Shown: positions 15,177 through 24,627, counted from the first letter of the stretch. The stretch is 64,000 nt of DNA from Prosthecobacter sp. (GCF_034366625.1 NZ_JAXMIH010000008.1:62001-126000); one strand, 5' to 3'. Notes: a model not told the origin generated them from the letters alone. Program-made: numbers and translations.

Positions 15177-17069
15177 ATGAAGCCCCTGCTCCTCATCCTT
15201 TCGTCATTTCTCATTCTGAATGCGTCATTTTCGGCCCCGCCGAACGTCGTCATCATCTTCATCGATGATCTCGGCTACGCCGACATCGGCCCCTTCGGCG
15301 CGACGAAGCAGAAGACGCCGAATCTCGACAAGATGGCGAAGGAGGGCATGAAGCTCACCTCATTCTATGCCGCGCCTGTTTGCAGCGTGTCACGGGCGCA
15401 AATGATGAGCGGCTGCTATGGTGCGCGCATCTCCGTGCCTGGTGTTTATTTCCCCGGTCACGCCAATGGCCTGAATCCCGCCGAAACGACCATCGCCGAG
15501 CATTTGAAGCAGCAGGGTTATGCCACGCAATGCGTCGGCAAGTGGCATCTGGGTGATCAACCAGAGTTCCTGCCCACGAAACAGGGCTTCGACCACTACT
15601 TCGGCATCCCTTACTCGAACGACATGCAGAAGACCGCGAAGGAAACGGGCGCGAAGGTCGTGCCACTACTGCGTGATGACAAAGTCGCCGAACTCCTCAC
15701 CGACGAGGCCCAGAGCCGCATCGTCGAGCGCTATACCGAGGAGGCGGTCGGTTTCATCCGTGCCAGCAAAGACCAGCCCTTCTTCCTCTACTTCCCACAC
15801 AGCGCTGTCCACACACCCATTTGGCCCGGCGAGAAATTTCGCGGCAAATCACAAAACGGCCGCTTCGGTGACTGGGTGGAGGAGGTGGACTGGAGCGTCG
15901 GTCGTGTGCTCGACACGCTGCGCGAACTGAAGCTCGATGAAAACACGCTCGTCATCTTCACCAGCGACAACGGCCCCTGGCTCATCAAAGGCGCAGACGG
16001 TGGCAGCGCCCTCCCGCTGCGCGGCGGCAAAGGCAGCACCTGGGAAGGCGGCGTGCGCGTGCCCACCATCGCCCGCTGGCCCGGCAAGATCGCGCCCGGC
16101 AGCGTGTGCGATGCCGTCGCTGGCACCATCGACCTCCTGCCCACCTGCGTCAGCATCGCCGGAGGAAAAGTGCCCGCAGAGCCCGTCATCGATGGTCGCG
16201 ACCTCTCGCCGCTGCTGCTTGGCAAAACGACCGAGTCACAACGCGAGGCGCACTACTACTTCGCCGGTTACAACCTCCAAGCCGTGCGCCAAGGCCCGTG
16301 GAAGCTTGCCATCGCCACGCAGCCCGAGACCATGGGCAAAGGCGCTGCCAATGATGCCAGCAAGAACCCGCGCCTCTACAATCTCGACACTGAAATCGGC
16401 GAGCAAACCAACCTCGCCGATCAACATCCCGACATCGTCGCCAAGCTCCAGACACTCGCCGACAAGATGAACGCCGAACTGGGCGGCAAGCAGCCGACAG
16501 CCCGCCGTTCCGCCGGTGAAGTCGCCCATCCGCAGACGCTTTATCCCACCAGCGACGCCCCACGCGGCAAGAAGAAGGACACGCCGGAAAAAGCCGCAGG
16601 AAAACCCGTGTCACTCGAAGCCCTGAAGCCCGGCGATGTCCTCAAAGCCAACGCCGCCCCGCAAGTCGCTCAAACTGGGTTCACTCTGAGTTGTACCGTC
16701 GAAACCACGCAACCCGACGCCATCCTCATCGCCCACGGTGGTCTCTCCGCCGGTTACGCGCTGCATCTGCGCGGCGGTCATCTTGTCTTCATGGTCCGCA
16801 CCGGCGGCGCTGATGCCTTTGATGAAATCCAGTCACCGAGCACCATCAGCGGCTCGACTCGCATCCTCGCCACTCTTGCCCAAGACCGCACCATGACCCT
16901 CACCGTGAACGATCAAATCATCGCCACCGGCAAAGCCAGGAACTTCATCAACCGCCAGCCGCAGGAGGATTTCTGCGTCGGGCATGACAACGTGAAGCCC
17001 GTGGCGGCTTACACAGCGAAGGGGAAGTTTGAGGGGAGCATCACCATCTTGAAAATCACCACGCCATGA
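15177..17069 (+). CDS. Secreted sulfatase with C-terminal LamG-like domain
   Basis: A 630-aa exported arylsulfatase-family enzyme (signal peptide MKPLLLILSSFLILNASFSA) that would cleave sulfate esters from a glycan. Metal-binding FIDDLGY is at residues ~28-34. The active-site motif is CSVSRAQ in PVCSVSRAQMMSG, where the usual CxPSR or CxASR has Val at the third position; the Cys would need conversion to formylglycine. Further motifs are GKWHLG and FTSDNGPW. After about residue 475 a beta-rich LamG/concanavalin-like domain begins (HGGLSAGYALHLRGGHLVF). The stop overlaps the next start by 4 nt (ATGA), so it is cotranscribed with the SGNH-like gene and probably with KDPG aldolase and KDG kinase. 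No maturase is in the window. Confidence 0.88.
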   Translation: MKPLLLILSSFLILNASFSAPPNVVIIFIDDLGYADIGPFGATKQKTPNLDKMAKEGMKLTSFYAAPVCSVSRAQMMSGCYGARISVPGVYFPGHANGLNPAETTIAEHLKQQGYATQCVGKWHLGDQPEFLPTKQGFDHYFGIPYSNDMQKTAKETGAKVVPLLRDDKVAELLTDEAQSRIVERYTEEAVGFIRASKDQPFFLYFPHSAVHTPIWPGEKFRGKSQNGRFGDWVEEVDWSVGRVLDTLRELKLDENTLVIFTSDNGPWLIKGADGGSALPLRGGKGSTWEGGVRVPTIARWPGKIAPGSVCDAVAGTIDLLPTCVSIAGGKVPAEPVIDGRDLSPLLLGKTTESQREAHYYFAGYNLQAVRQGPWKLAIATQPETMGKGAANDASKNPRLYNLDTEIGEQTNLADQHPDIVAKLQTLADKMNAELGGKQPTARRSAGEVAHPQTLYPTSDAPRGKKKDTPEKAAGKPVSLEALKPGDVLKANAAPQVAQTGFTLSCTVETTQPDAILIAHGGLSAGYALHLRGGHLVFMVRTGGADAFDEIQSPSTISGSTRILATLAQDRTMTLTVNDQIIATGKARNFINRQPQEDFCVGHDNVKPVAAYTAKGKFEGSITILKITTP

Positions 17070-18448
17070 AACACCTCCTTCTCACTCTGCTCCTCCCCTT
17101 CATCCTGTTCGCGCAGGAGAAGCGCAACCTCACCACTGACGAGCCACGCGCTCCGAAGGGCAAGCCGGACGGCGCTGCTGACTACATTGCCAAGGCGGAG
17201 CCGCATGACGGCCAGCATCTGGCGCTGACGATACACAAGCTCGAAAACGGCCTCACACCCGTGCGCCCCTTCCTCATCTGGGCCATCGGCTCCAGCTACA
17301 CAAACATGCTTGGCAACGGCGAAGCGTGGAAGGTGGAGATTCCGCAACGGTTCCCGAAAGCTCCGCCCATCGAATACAAGAAGATGGTCGGCAACTCCTG
17401 CCCCTGGCAGTATGCGCGTGGCTGGCTGCGGCATCTCGTCATCCCGGAGCAGCCGGACCTCGTCATCACCTACACGAATGGCAATCCGGCGGATCTGGAG
17501 AAACTCATCGTCGAAGTCCGCCAGCACACCACCGCCGACATCATCGTGCCGAGCCTGCACTGGCGCGAGCGTGATCAGGAGCTCTGGGGCAAGTCCGAGA
17601 ACGCCATGGATCAGGACGTGGCAGCCGTGCGCGAGGTTTGCCGCAAACACGCTGTCGAATTCATCGAAAGCCGCCGCGATTGGGCCGCCTATCTCACCGC
17701 GAACAAGCTGCCCGTCTCCTCGCTGCTCAAGGATGCCGTGCATCAGAGCGACTACGGCGCGAAGATCATCAACTCGAACATCCTCGCCCACCTGCGCCGC
17801 CCGGAGGCCTTCAGCTACAAGCCTGAATCCCGCGAGCGTCGCATCACCGCGCCTGCCGCGAAGGATGGCATCATCAAACTCAGCTTCACCGGCAACCGCA
17901 TTGATCTCATCGGCCAAAAGTCACCCACCGGCGGCAGCGCCCGCGTTTGGATCGACGGCAAGCCCGCCGACCAGCTCGACGCCTTCCTCATGAGCTACGT
18001 CCAGCCTAACACGAAGAACCACAAGGAAGGCAAAGGTGCGACACCACGCGACCAGTCTCCGCACGCCGTCACGCTCGGGAAAAACGTGGTCCCGCAGTCC
18101 TGGACGCTCATCATGACCAGCGACACGGGTGACTACGATCTCACCGGCAGCGTCACCGGCCCGGATGGCAAAGGCAACGCCTTCAAACCCTTCACCAGCA
18201 CCAGCGGCCAGATCCTCGTCGAGCCCGAACTCTGGCGTCGCGCCGAGCGGAACCGCACCGGCGACCGTTTCATTTGGGACGTGCGCCGCGCATGCGTGGG
18301 CGAGATTTCCTTCAAAGGCGCGGCGAGCGAGACTTTCGTGGTGCGGCTGGCGCAATCTCTGCCGAACACCAAGCACACACTGAAACTCGTGCCGACCGGA
18401 GAGGGCAGCATCGCGGGCTTCGACGTCTTCGAGCCGCCGATGAAGTGA
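17066..18448 (+). CDS. Secreted SGNH/GDSL-like hydrolase
   Basis: A 460-aa exported protein (signal peptide MKHLLLTLLLPFILFAQ). Residues ~70-250 look like an SGNH esterase core: AIGSSYTN in the position of the GDS(L) block, then GNSCPWQYARGW, LVITYTNGNP and a later SDYGAKI near where the catalytic Asp-x-x-His block is expected. I cannot confirm the full triad. Residues ~260-455 are a beta-rich accessory part (DLIGQKSPTGGSARVWIDG). Translationally coupled to the sulfatase by an ATGA overlap, so a role in deacylating the same glycan is plausible but inferred. Confidence 0.65.
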   Translation: MKHLLLTLLLPFILFAQEKRNLTTDEPRAPKGKPDGAADYIAKAEPHDGQHLALTIHKLENGLTPVRPFLIWAIGSSYTNMLGNGEAWKVEIPQRFPKAPPIEYKKMVGNSCPWQYARGWLRHLVIPEQPDLVITYTNGNPADLEKLIVEVRQHTTADIIVPSLHWRERDQELWGKSENAMDQDVAAVREVCRKHAVEFIESRRDWAAYLTANKLPVSSLLKDAVHQSDYGAKIINSNILAHLRRPEAFSYKPESRERRITAPAAKDGIIKLSFTGNRIDLIGQKSPTGGSARVWIDGKPADQLDAFLMSYVQPNTKNHKEGKGATPRDQSPHAVTLGKNVVPQSWTLIMTSDTGDYDLTGSVTGPDGKGNAFKPFTSTSGQILVEPELWRRAERNRTGDRFIWDVRRACVGEISFKGAASETFVVRLAQSLPNTKHTLKLVPTGEGSIAGFDVFEPPMK

Positions 18449-18501
18449 GCGTATCGTCACATGCCGGTTGCAAAAGCAGCCGTCCCGTCCTGCTTTCGCC
18501 G

Positions 18502-19161
18502 ATGAACAACGCCTTTCCCGAAGATCTCCGCCTCCAACTCAACCGCACCGGCGTCATTGCCGTTTTGATGATCGACCGTGTCGAGGACGCCGTGCCGCTG
18601 GCGCGGGCTTTGCTCGCGGGCGGTGTGGATTGCATCGAACTCACGCTGCGCACCGATGCCGCACTCGAATCGCTGCGGCGCATCCGTGCCGAGGTGCCGG
18701 AGATGACCGTCGGCGTGGGCACGATTTTGACGCCAAAGCAGGCGAACGATGCCAAGGAGGCTGGTGCGAGCTTCGGCGTCGCTCCGGGGATGAATCCGCG
18801 CGTCGTCGCCGAGGCGCAGCGCATTGGGCTTCCCTTCGCGCCGGGCGTTTGCACGCCGACGGACATCGAACTTGCTCTCGAAGCGGGCTGCAAGGTGCTG
18901 AAGTTTTTCCCCTCGGAGCCGAGCGGCGGCCTGATCTACCTGCGCAGCATCGTGGCACCCTTCGCTCATCTCGGCGTGCAATTCATTCCGCTCGGCGGTG
19001 TAAGCGCGGCGAATGCGGCGAATTATTTGAAGGAGCCGTCCGTGCTCGCGCTCGGTGGCTCATGGCTCGCGCCGAAGGACTTGATCATCAGAAGCGGCTG
19101 GCAGGCCATCACCACTCTCGCGCGTGAGGCCAGCGACATCGTGAAACAGGTCCGTCCATGA
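18502..19161 (+). CDS. eda: KDPG aldolase
   Basis: Cleaves 2-dehydro-3-deoxy-6-phosphogluconate to pyruvate and glyceraldehyde 3-phosphate in the cytoplasm. 219 aa from the ATG at 18502, a normal length. Motifs: GVIAVLMID, the Glu-containing IELTLRTDAAL, VGVGTIL, APGMNPRVV, the Schiff-base lysine in KVLKFFPSE, and the phosphate-binding IPLGGVSAANAANYL. The kinase that makes its substrate (19158) overlaps by ATGA. Upstream lie the sulfatase and SGNH-like genes, suggesting that uronate-derived KDG is the fate of the glycan. No convincing Shine-Dalgarno site precedes the start. Confidence 0.92.
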   Translation: MNNAFPEDLRLQLNRTGVIAVLMIDRVEDAVPLARALLAGGVDCIELTLRTDAALESLRRIRAEVPEMTVGVGTILTPKQANDAKEAGASFGVAPGMNPRVVAEAQRIGLPFAPGVCTPTDIELALEAGCKVLKFFPSEPSGGLIYLRSIVAPFAHLGVQFIPLGGVSAANAANYLKEPSVLALGGSWLAPKDLIIRSGWQAITTLAREASDIVKQVRP

Positions 19162-20189
19162 GCCGCGTCGTCACGTTGGGCGAAATCATGGCCCGCATCG
19201 CCACGCCGGGCTTTGCGCGGTTTCAGCAGGCGATGCCGGGCGGCGTGAATGTCACCTTTGCAGGAGCGGAGGCCAGCATCGCGGCCTCGCTGGCCTATCT
19301 CGGCATCGACGCGGCCTTTGTGACCGCCTTGCCTCAGCACGCCATCGCCGATGCCTGCATCGCCGATCTGCGCAGCCTCGGTGTGGAGACGAAACACATC
19401 CTGCGCACGCCTGAGGGCCGCCTAGGTATCTACTTCCTCGAACACGGCGCGAACCAGCGCGGCGGCAATGTCATTTACGACCGCGACGGCTCCTCCGTGG
19501 CGATCACGCCCGCGTCCGCTTACGATTGGGACGCGATCTTCACCGGTTGCGAATGGTTTGTCATCTCCGGCATCACGCCCGCCATCTCACGCAATGCCGC
19601 CGAGGTCTCGTTCATCGCCGTGCAGGAGGCGGCACGTCGCCAGATCAAAGTTGTGTGCGACATGAACTACCGCACCAAGCTCTGGCGCTGGGAGCCGCCG
19701 CTCTCTGCCCGCGAACTCGCCACGCGCACGATGAAAACGCTCCTGCCGCACGTCACCGTCTTCGTCGGCGGCATCAGCGATGCCACGGCGATGCTCGGCA
19801 TCGAGCACAATGACGATTTGCATGAATTGGCGCGGCAAATCGTCTCCCAATTCCCAAACCTCACCCACACCGCCTTCACCCTGCGCGATGGCAGCACCTC
19901 TGCCGCGCAATGCTTCAGCGGCGCGCTTTACGAAGCCGCCACCGGCACGCTCCACACCGCGCCGAGTTACACCATCACTCAAATCATCGACCGCCTCGGC
20001 GCAGGCGATGCGTTCACGGCGGGCTTGGTGTTTTCATTCCTCCAAAACTCCACCACTCCAACCGCCATCTCCTTCGCCACCGCCGCAGGTTGCCTCGCGC
20101 ATTCCATCGAAGGTGATTACAATTACAGCACGCGTGAGGAGATCGAATCACTCATGCAAGGGGATGGCGGCGGAAGAGTGAGCCGGTAA
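19158..20189 (+). CDS. kdgK: 2-keto-3-deoxygluconate kinase (PfkB family)
   Basis: Phosphorylates 2-keto-3-deoxygluconate to KDPG, the substrate of the overlapping upstream aldolase gene. 343 aa. PfkB-family features: N-terminal VVTLGEIMARIATP, substrate-binding PGGVNVTFAGAEASIAASLAYLG, and the C-terminal ATP/anion-hole signature DRLGAGDAFTAGLVFSFL with the catalytic Asp. It starts within the aldolase stop (ATGA), so the pair is translationally coupled. Together they form the final two steps of uronate and alginate/pectin catabolism. Confidence 0.9.
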   Translation: MSRVVTLGEIMARIATPGFARFQQAMPGGVNVTFAGAEASIAASLAYLGIDAAFVTALPQHAIADACIADLRSLGVETKHILRTPEGRLGIYFLEHGANQRGGNVIYDRDGSSVAITPASAYDWDAIFTGCEWFVISGITPAISRNAAEVSFIAVQEAARRQIKVVCDMNYRTKLWRWEPPLSARELATRTMKTLLPHVTVFVGGISDATAMLGIEHNDDLHELARQIVSQFPNLTHTAFTLRDGSTSAAQCFSGALYEAATGTLHTAPSYTITQIIDRLGAGDAFTAGLVFSFLQNSTTPTAISFATAAGCLAHSIEGDYNYSTREEIESLMQGDGGGRVSR

Positions 20190-20238
20190 GTCGCAGACAG
20201 CCCCCTGGCGGCCCCAAAAGCGCCGGTTTGCTGCGTCG

Positions 20239-21606
20239 GTGGCAGCGTGTCCCGGCGTATTCAAGGATGTGAGCGCGCGGCAATCCATCAAGCCTCGGGA
20301 GGTGCTGGCCGAACTCGGCAGGCATGTCCTTGTCGATGGTTTCAAGCTGGTGCTCGATTTGAAAAAGAGCCATGGCAGCCGACTGGTGGATGCGTCCACC
20401 GGACGAACGCTGCTGGATCTTTACGGCTGCTTTGCGTCGATGCCGGTGGGGTATAATCATCCGCGCTTCGGCGAGCCGGAGGTTCAGCGTGATCTGCTGG
20501 CCGCGTCACGCTCAAAGGTGGCAAACTCGGATGTCTATTGCACGCTCTACGCGGACTTTGTGCGGACGTTTCATCAACTGGCCGGACTGGCGCCGCTGGA
20601 GCGCTTCTTTTTCATCGAGGGCGGCTCGATGGGGGTGGAGAACGCGTTGAAGGCGGCGATGGACTGGAAGGTGCGTAAAAACCTGGCCGCGGGCCGTGGC
20701 GAGTGGGGCACGGCCATCATGCACTTCGAGGGAGCGTTTCATGGCCGCAGCGGTTACACGCTGAGCCTGACGAACACGGACCCGCTCAAGATCGCGCACT
20801 ACGCGAAGTTTCCCTGGCCGCGCCTTCCGGCTCCGTATCTCGATTTCTCGTTGCCGCCAGAAGAGCGTGAGCTTGATGCGATGGAGAAAGAACGGCTGTG
20901 CGAGGAGCTGCTGATGAGTTTCATCGACCGGCAGAAGGACGACATCGCCGCGATCATCATCGAGCCCATTCAAGGCGAGGGTGGCGACCGCCATTTCCGT
21001 GGCGAGTGGCTGCGGACGCTGCGGCGCGTCTGTGATGAGCATGATGTGCTGCTAATCTTTGATGAAGTGCAGTGCGGCGGCGGCACGACGGGAAAGATGT
21101 GGTGCTGCGAACATTTTGATGTGCAGCCGGATCTGCTCGCGTTCGGCAAAAAGATCCAGGCATGCGGTGTCATGGCCGGACCACGGCTCGACGAAGTGAA
21201 AGACAATGTCTTCCGCCTGCCGGGCCGCATCAACTCCACCTGGGGTGGCAATCTCGTGGACATGGTGCGCGCCACGCATTGCCTGCGGCTGATCCATGAG
21301 GAGCGGCTGCTGGAACATGCGGCCCGCGTCGGGGCGCTGCTGGTGGAGGAACTGGAGCATATCGCCGATGAAAGCCATTTTTTGAGCGCCGTACGTGGTC
21401 GTGGTTTCATGATCGCCTTCGATCTGCCGACAACGGAACTGCGAGAGAAGTTCCTCTGCGGACTGTTCGACCTGGGACTGCTGGCCCTGCGTGCGGGTAC
21501 GCGCTCCATCCGTTTCAGGCCAGCGCTCGACCTGCCTGAGGAGGCGGTGGGGCAGGCCGTCGAGATTCTGAAAAAACAATGCCAGCGGATGGCATCGCAT
21601 GGTTGA
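20239..21606 (+). CDS. lat: L-lysine 6-aminotransferase
   Basis: Class III PLP aminotransferase that moves the epsilon-amino group of lysine to 2-oxoglutarate, giving aminoadipate semialdehyde. 455 aa from a GTG at 20239. The sequence follows lysine epsilon-aminotransferases: DLKKSHGSRLVDASTGR, LDLYGCFASMPVGYNHP, FFIEGGSMGVENALKAAMDW, FEGAFHGRSGYTLSLTNTDP, IIEPIQGEGGDRHF, LIFDEVQCGGGTTG and the PLP lysine in LLAFGKKIQACG. The next gene, 12 nt on, is the dehydrogenase acting on the product, which strongly supports substrate choice over other class III enzymes. No better start was found. Confidence 0.88.
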   Translation: MAACPGVFKDVSARQSIKPREVLAELGRHVLVDGFKLVLDLKKSHGSRLVDASTGRTLLDLYGCFASMPVGYNHPRFGEPEVQRDLLAASRSKVANSDVYCTLYADFVRTFHQLAGLAPLERFFFIEGGSMGVENALKAAMDWKVRKNLAAGRGEWGTAIMHFEGAFHGRSGYTLSLTNTDPLKIAHYAKFPWPRLPAPYLDFSLPPEERELDAMEKERLCEELLMSFIDRQKDDIAAIIIEPIQGEGGDRHFRGEWLRTLRRVCDEHDVLLIFDEVQCGGGTTGKMWCCEHFDVQPDLLAFGKKIQACGVMAGPRLDEVKDNVFRLPGRINSTWGGNLVDMVRATHCLRLIHEERLLEHAARVGALLVEELEHIADESHFLSAVRGRGFMIAFDLPTTELREKFLCGLFDLGLLALRAGTRSIRFRPALDLPEEAVGQAVEILKKQCQRMASHG

Positions 21607-21618
21607 TCTATTCTCATC

Positions 21619-23226
21619 ATGCAAGACTGGCTCCAACAACTTGGCATCACCGATGAAAATCCCGGTGTCTTCGATGGCGGGTGGTGGGGAGGTGGGCCGC
21701 TTGTCGATTCGATCTCACCCATTGATGAAACCGTGATCGCCCGGGTGCGTCAGGCGACGGCGGCGGAATGTGAGGCGGCCATCGGACGCGCGCATGTGGC
21801 TTTCTTGAAATGGCGAACCGTGCCGGCACCAGTTCGAGGCGAAACGATCAGACGTTTTGGTGATGCGTTGCGCCAGGCGAAGCCCGATCTAGCGAAACTG
21901 GTCACGCTGGAGATGGGCAAGATCATCGCCGAGGCGGAAGGCGAGGTGCAGGAGATGATCGACATCTGTGATTACGCGCTCGGCTTGTCGCGCCAGTTTC
22001 ATGGCCTGACGCTGCCCTCGGAGCGGCCGCATCACCGGCTGATGGAGCAATGGCATCCGGTTGGCGTCGTCGGCGTGATCTCCGCCTTCAATTTTCCCGT
22101 CGCCGTCTGGGCCTGGAACAGCGCCATCGCCGCCGTGTGCGGTGACAGTGTGGTGTGGAAGCCCTCGCACAAAACACAACTGTGTGCGATCGCGGCCACA
22201 CGCATCGCCGAACGGGTCTGCCAGGACACAGGCGCCGATCCGGCGATCTTCACTCTCGTGTGCGGCGATTCAACATCCGTCGGCGAGCAGCTTGTGTCAG
22301 ATCGCCGTGTGCCCTTGATCTCCGCCACCGGCTCCTGCGCGATGGGCCGTGTGATTGCACAAAAGGTTCATGCCAGACTGGGCCGCACATTGCTCGAACT
22401 CGGTGGCAACAACGCCGTGATCGTCGCTCCCAGCGCGAACCTCGATCTAGCCACTCGGGCGATTGTGTTTGGTGCCATCGGCACCGCCGGGCAACGTTGT
22501 ACTTCGACACGGAGGGTGATTGTGCATGAGTCCGTGGCGGAAAATCTCAAAGAGCGTCTCATCGCCGCCTTTCACACGGTGCGTATCGGCAATCCGCTGG
22601 AGCGCACCACGCTGATGGGGCCGCTCGTCAGCCGTGATGCGGTCACCGCGATGATGAAAGCCATCGAACGGCTGAAACACGAGGGCGGACGGATTCTCCA
22701 CGGTGGCGGACGTCTGCCCGGTGAATTGGACACGGTGCTGGCGATTGAACATGAGCAAGAGGAAGGCGGCCTCGTGCTGCCGGATGACGAAGAGAAACTG
22801 CAAACGGACCTTTTTCCAAACGACTGCTATGTCGCGCCCTGTCTCGCCGAAGTCCGCGCCGACATGCCCATCGTGCAGGAGGAGACTTTCGCGCCGTTGC
22901 TCTACCTCATGACATATCGTGATTTCGACGACGCCATCGCGATGCACAATGCCGTGCCGCAGGGCCTCAGCTCCGGCATCTTCACCAATGACTTCCGTGA
23001 GGCGGAACAATTCCTCAGCGTGTGCGGCAGTGACTGCGGCATCGCGAACGTGAACGCAGGCACCAGCGGGGCTGAAATTGGTGGTGCGTTCGGCGGAGAA
23101 AAAGACACCGGCGGCGGCCGAGAAAGCGGCTCGGATTCCTGGAAGAACTACATGCGCAGGCAGACCAACACGATCAACTATGGCAACGATCTGCCGCTCG
23201 CGCAGGGAATCGAATTTGGAGGTTAA
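21619..23226 (+). CDS. amaB: Alpha-aminoadipate-semialdehyde dehydrogenase (ALDH7 type)
   Basis: Oxidises L-2-aminoadipate 6-semialdehyde to 2-aminoadipate with NAD(P)+. 535 aa, slightly longer than usual ALDH. Motifs: cofactor-binding VISAFNFPVAVWAWN and WKPSHKT, the general base in LLELGGNNAVIV, catalytic Cys in GTAGQRCTSTRRV, and QEETFAPLLY. The antiquitin-like N-terminus and the substrate-loop sequence NVNAGTSGAEIGGAFGGEK favour ALDH7. An acidic insertion of about 30 residues (around 370-395) lengthens it. It lies 12 nt after the lysine aminotransferase gene and 6 nt before the DUF1338-like gene. Confidence 0.88.
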   Translation: MQDWLQQLGITDENPGVFDGGWWGGGPLVDSISPIDETVIARVRQATAAECEAAIGRAHVAFLKWRTVPAPVRGETIRRFGDALRQAKPDLAKLVTLEMGKIIAEAEGEVQEMIDICDYALGLSRQFHGLTLPSERPHHRLMEQWHPVGVVGVISAFNFPVAVWAWNSAIAAVCGDSVVWKPSHKTQLCAIAATRIAERVCQDTGADPAIFTLVCGDSTSVGEQLVSDRRVPLISATGSCAMGRVIAQKVHARLGRTLLELGGNNAVIVAPSANLDLATRAIVFGAIGTAGQRCTSTRRVIVHESVAENLKERLIAAFHTVRIGNPLERTTLMGPLVSRDAVTAMMKAIERLKHEGGRILHGGGRLPGELDTVLAIEHEQEEGGLVLPDDEEKLQTDLFPNDCYVAPCLAEVRADMPIVQEETFAPLLYLMTYRDFDDAIAMHNAVPQGLSSGIFTNDFREAEQFLSVCGSDCGIANVNAGTSGAEIGGAFGGEKDTGGGRESGSDSWKNYMRRQTNTINYGNDLPLAQGIEFGG

Positions 23227-23232
23227 AAGATC

Positions 23233-24606
23233 ATGGAAACAGCTCCTTCCCACGAACAACGCTTCGACTGGCCGTTGTGCCAGTTGGCGGAGGAACTCGT
23301 GCTGCAGCGGCTGGAGTCCTTCGTCGAACGCAATGCCTTCGCGCGTTCGCTGTTCCATCGGATGCGCGATGAAACGGGCACGCTGCTGATCGACTGGGTC
23401 GATCATCTGGTGCTGCCTGCGTCGGATGAGAAGCCGTTTCGAGCCGCGGGCTACACCGACGATCTGCTGGCCGATGCGCCGGCCGGACAGCACGCGCTCT
23501 GGCACCCGGAGGCGATGCTGCCGCGCATCCTGTTGGCTCAAGATGCCGGTCCCATGGTGTTGGCACTGCGTGTGGAGAGCGTTTCCGTGTTTCTATTCGC
23601 GCATGGCCTGAGCCTGGCCATCAAAGGCGTGCCGCTCTCGCGTTATCGTTGGGCGTGCATCACCGAGGAGAAAGGGGCGCGTCTTGATGTGGTGGAGCGT
23701 CGAGGCTATCGCGGCTTTGTGCATGCAGGTCATGCCGCGAACGCGCTGGAAGCACAGCTTGATGCCCAGGAATGGTGGCGGCATCGACAGCGCCAGTTTG
23801 CGGATGATGCCGAGGGCTGGCGGCACACGCACGAACTGCTCGACCGGTTGATTGCGCTCACCGGTCGCGATCTTGCCTGTCACATCGTCTTCGCTGAGGA
23901 ACGGACGTTCTGGCAGAGCCGCAATCGCGCCGCATGCGTTCAAAAGGCCCGGCAGGACCGGCTCGGGCTCGGCTGGGCGAACCATGATCATCACACGTTT
24001 CGCTCCTCACGAAGGCATTTCGTGGATCTGATGCGTGCGCTGGAAAAACTCGGCTTTGAACGCCGCGAACGCTACTACACCGGCAAGGAGGCAGGATGGG
24101 GCGCACAGATTTTGGAACAGGCCCATGAAGGCATCGTGGCGTTTTGCGATGTGGACCTGCTGCCGGAGGAAACGGAGCTGGATTTTTCACGCGAGCAGTT
24201 ACCACCGTCATCGAAGCTCGGAACCATCGGCCTGTGGGTCGGCCTGCACGGCGAAAGCTTCGTCCAGGCGGGCATGCATCATCTGGAGTGCCGCTTTGAT
24301 CATGAGCTGCTGCAGGAACAACTGGAACGCGAGGGCGTCAAGACGATGAAACCCTTCTCCGATCTGCCGTTTCTCTGGCAGGCCTTCACCGAAGGCGAAC
24401 GCTGGCCGGTGAAACACGAACGTGCGCAACGCCTGCACGAGGCGGGCCTGATTGATGATGCGCAGCTCCGCCAGTTCATGCAGGAAGGCGCGATCGGCAG
24501 CCATTTGGAGAATCTGCAACGCAAGGGCGGCTTCAAAGGCTTCAATCAAAAATCCGTCAGCGCCATCATCTCTGCGACAGACCCGCGGAAGCAGATGGCG
24601 CACTGA
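23233..24606 (+). CDS. DUF1338/VOC-like protein, possible 2-oxoadipate dioxygenase/decarboxylase
   Basis: A 457-aa cytoplasmic protein, 6 nt after the aminoadipate-semialdehyde dehydrogenase gene. Two similar segments suggest a duplicated VOC-type metal-binding fold: DWVDHLVLPASD (about residue 55) and ANHDHHTFRSS (about 252), the second like the DHIAFRTF of DUF1338 proteins. The following region (ALEKLGFERRERYYTGKEAG, WGAQILEQ) also fits that family. DUF1338 member HglS (YdcJ) turns 2-oxoadipate into 2-hydroxyglutarate in lysine catabolism, which is the step needed after the two upstream enzymes plus a transaminase. The catalytic residues do not align exactly with HglS by eye, so function rests mainly on gene order. 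Confidence 0.5.
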   Translation: METAPSHEQRFDWPLCQLAEELVLQRLESFVERNAFARSLFHRMRDETGTLLIDWVDHLVLPASDEKPFRAAGYTDDLLADAPAGQHALWHPEAMLPRILLAQDAGPMVLALRVESVSVFLFAHGLSLAIKGVPLSRYRWACITEEKGARLDVVERRGYRGFVHAGHAANALEAQLDAQEWWRHRQRQFADDAEGWRHTHELLDRLIALTGRDLACHIVFAEERTFWQSRNRAACVQKARQDRLGLGWANHDHHTFRSSRRHFVDLMRALEKLGFERRERYYTGKEAGWGAQILEQAHEGIVAFCDVDLLPEETELDFSREQLPPSSKLGTIGLWVGLHGESFVQAGMHHLECRFDHELLQEQLEREGVKTMKPFSDLPFLWQAFTEGERWPVKHERAQRLHEAGLIDDAQLRQFMQEGAIGSHLENLQRKGGFKGFNQKSVSAIISATDPRKQMAH

Positions 24607-24627
24607 AGGAAATGGAGATGGCGAGGG

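Noticed and set aside
18274-18501. N-terminal extension of KDPG aldolase
   Set aside because: Overlaps the end of the SGNH-like gene in another frame and is Arg-rich; the aldolase family starts near 18502.
22447-23541. 364-aa antisense frame spanning the dehydrogenase and DUF1338-like genes
   Set aside because: Crosses two supported genes and has no recognisable domain.
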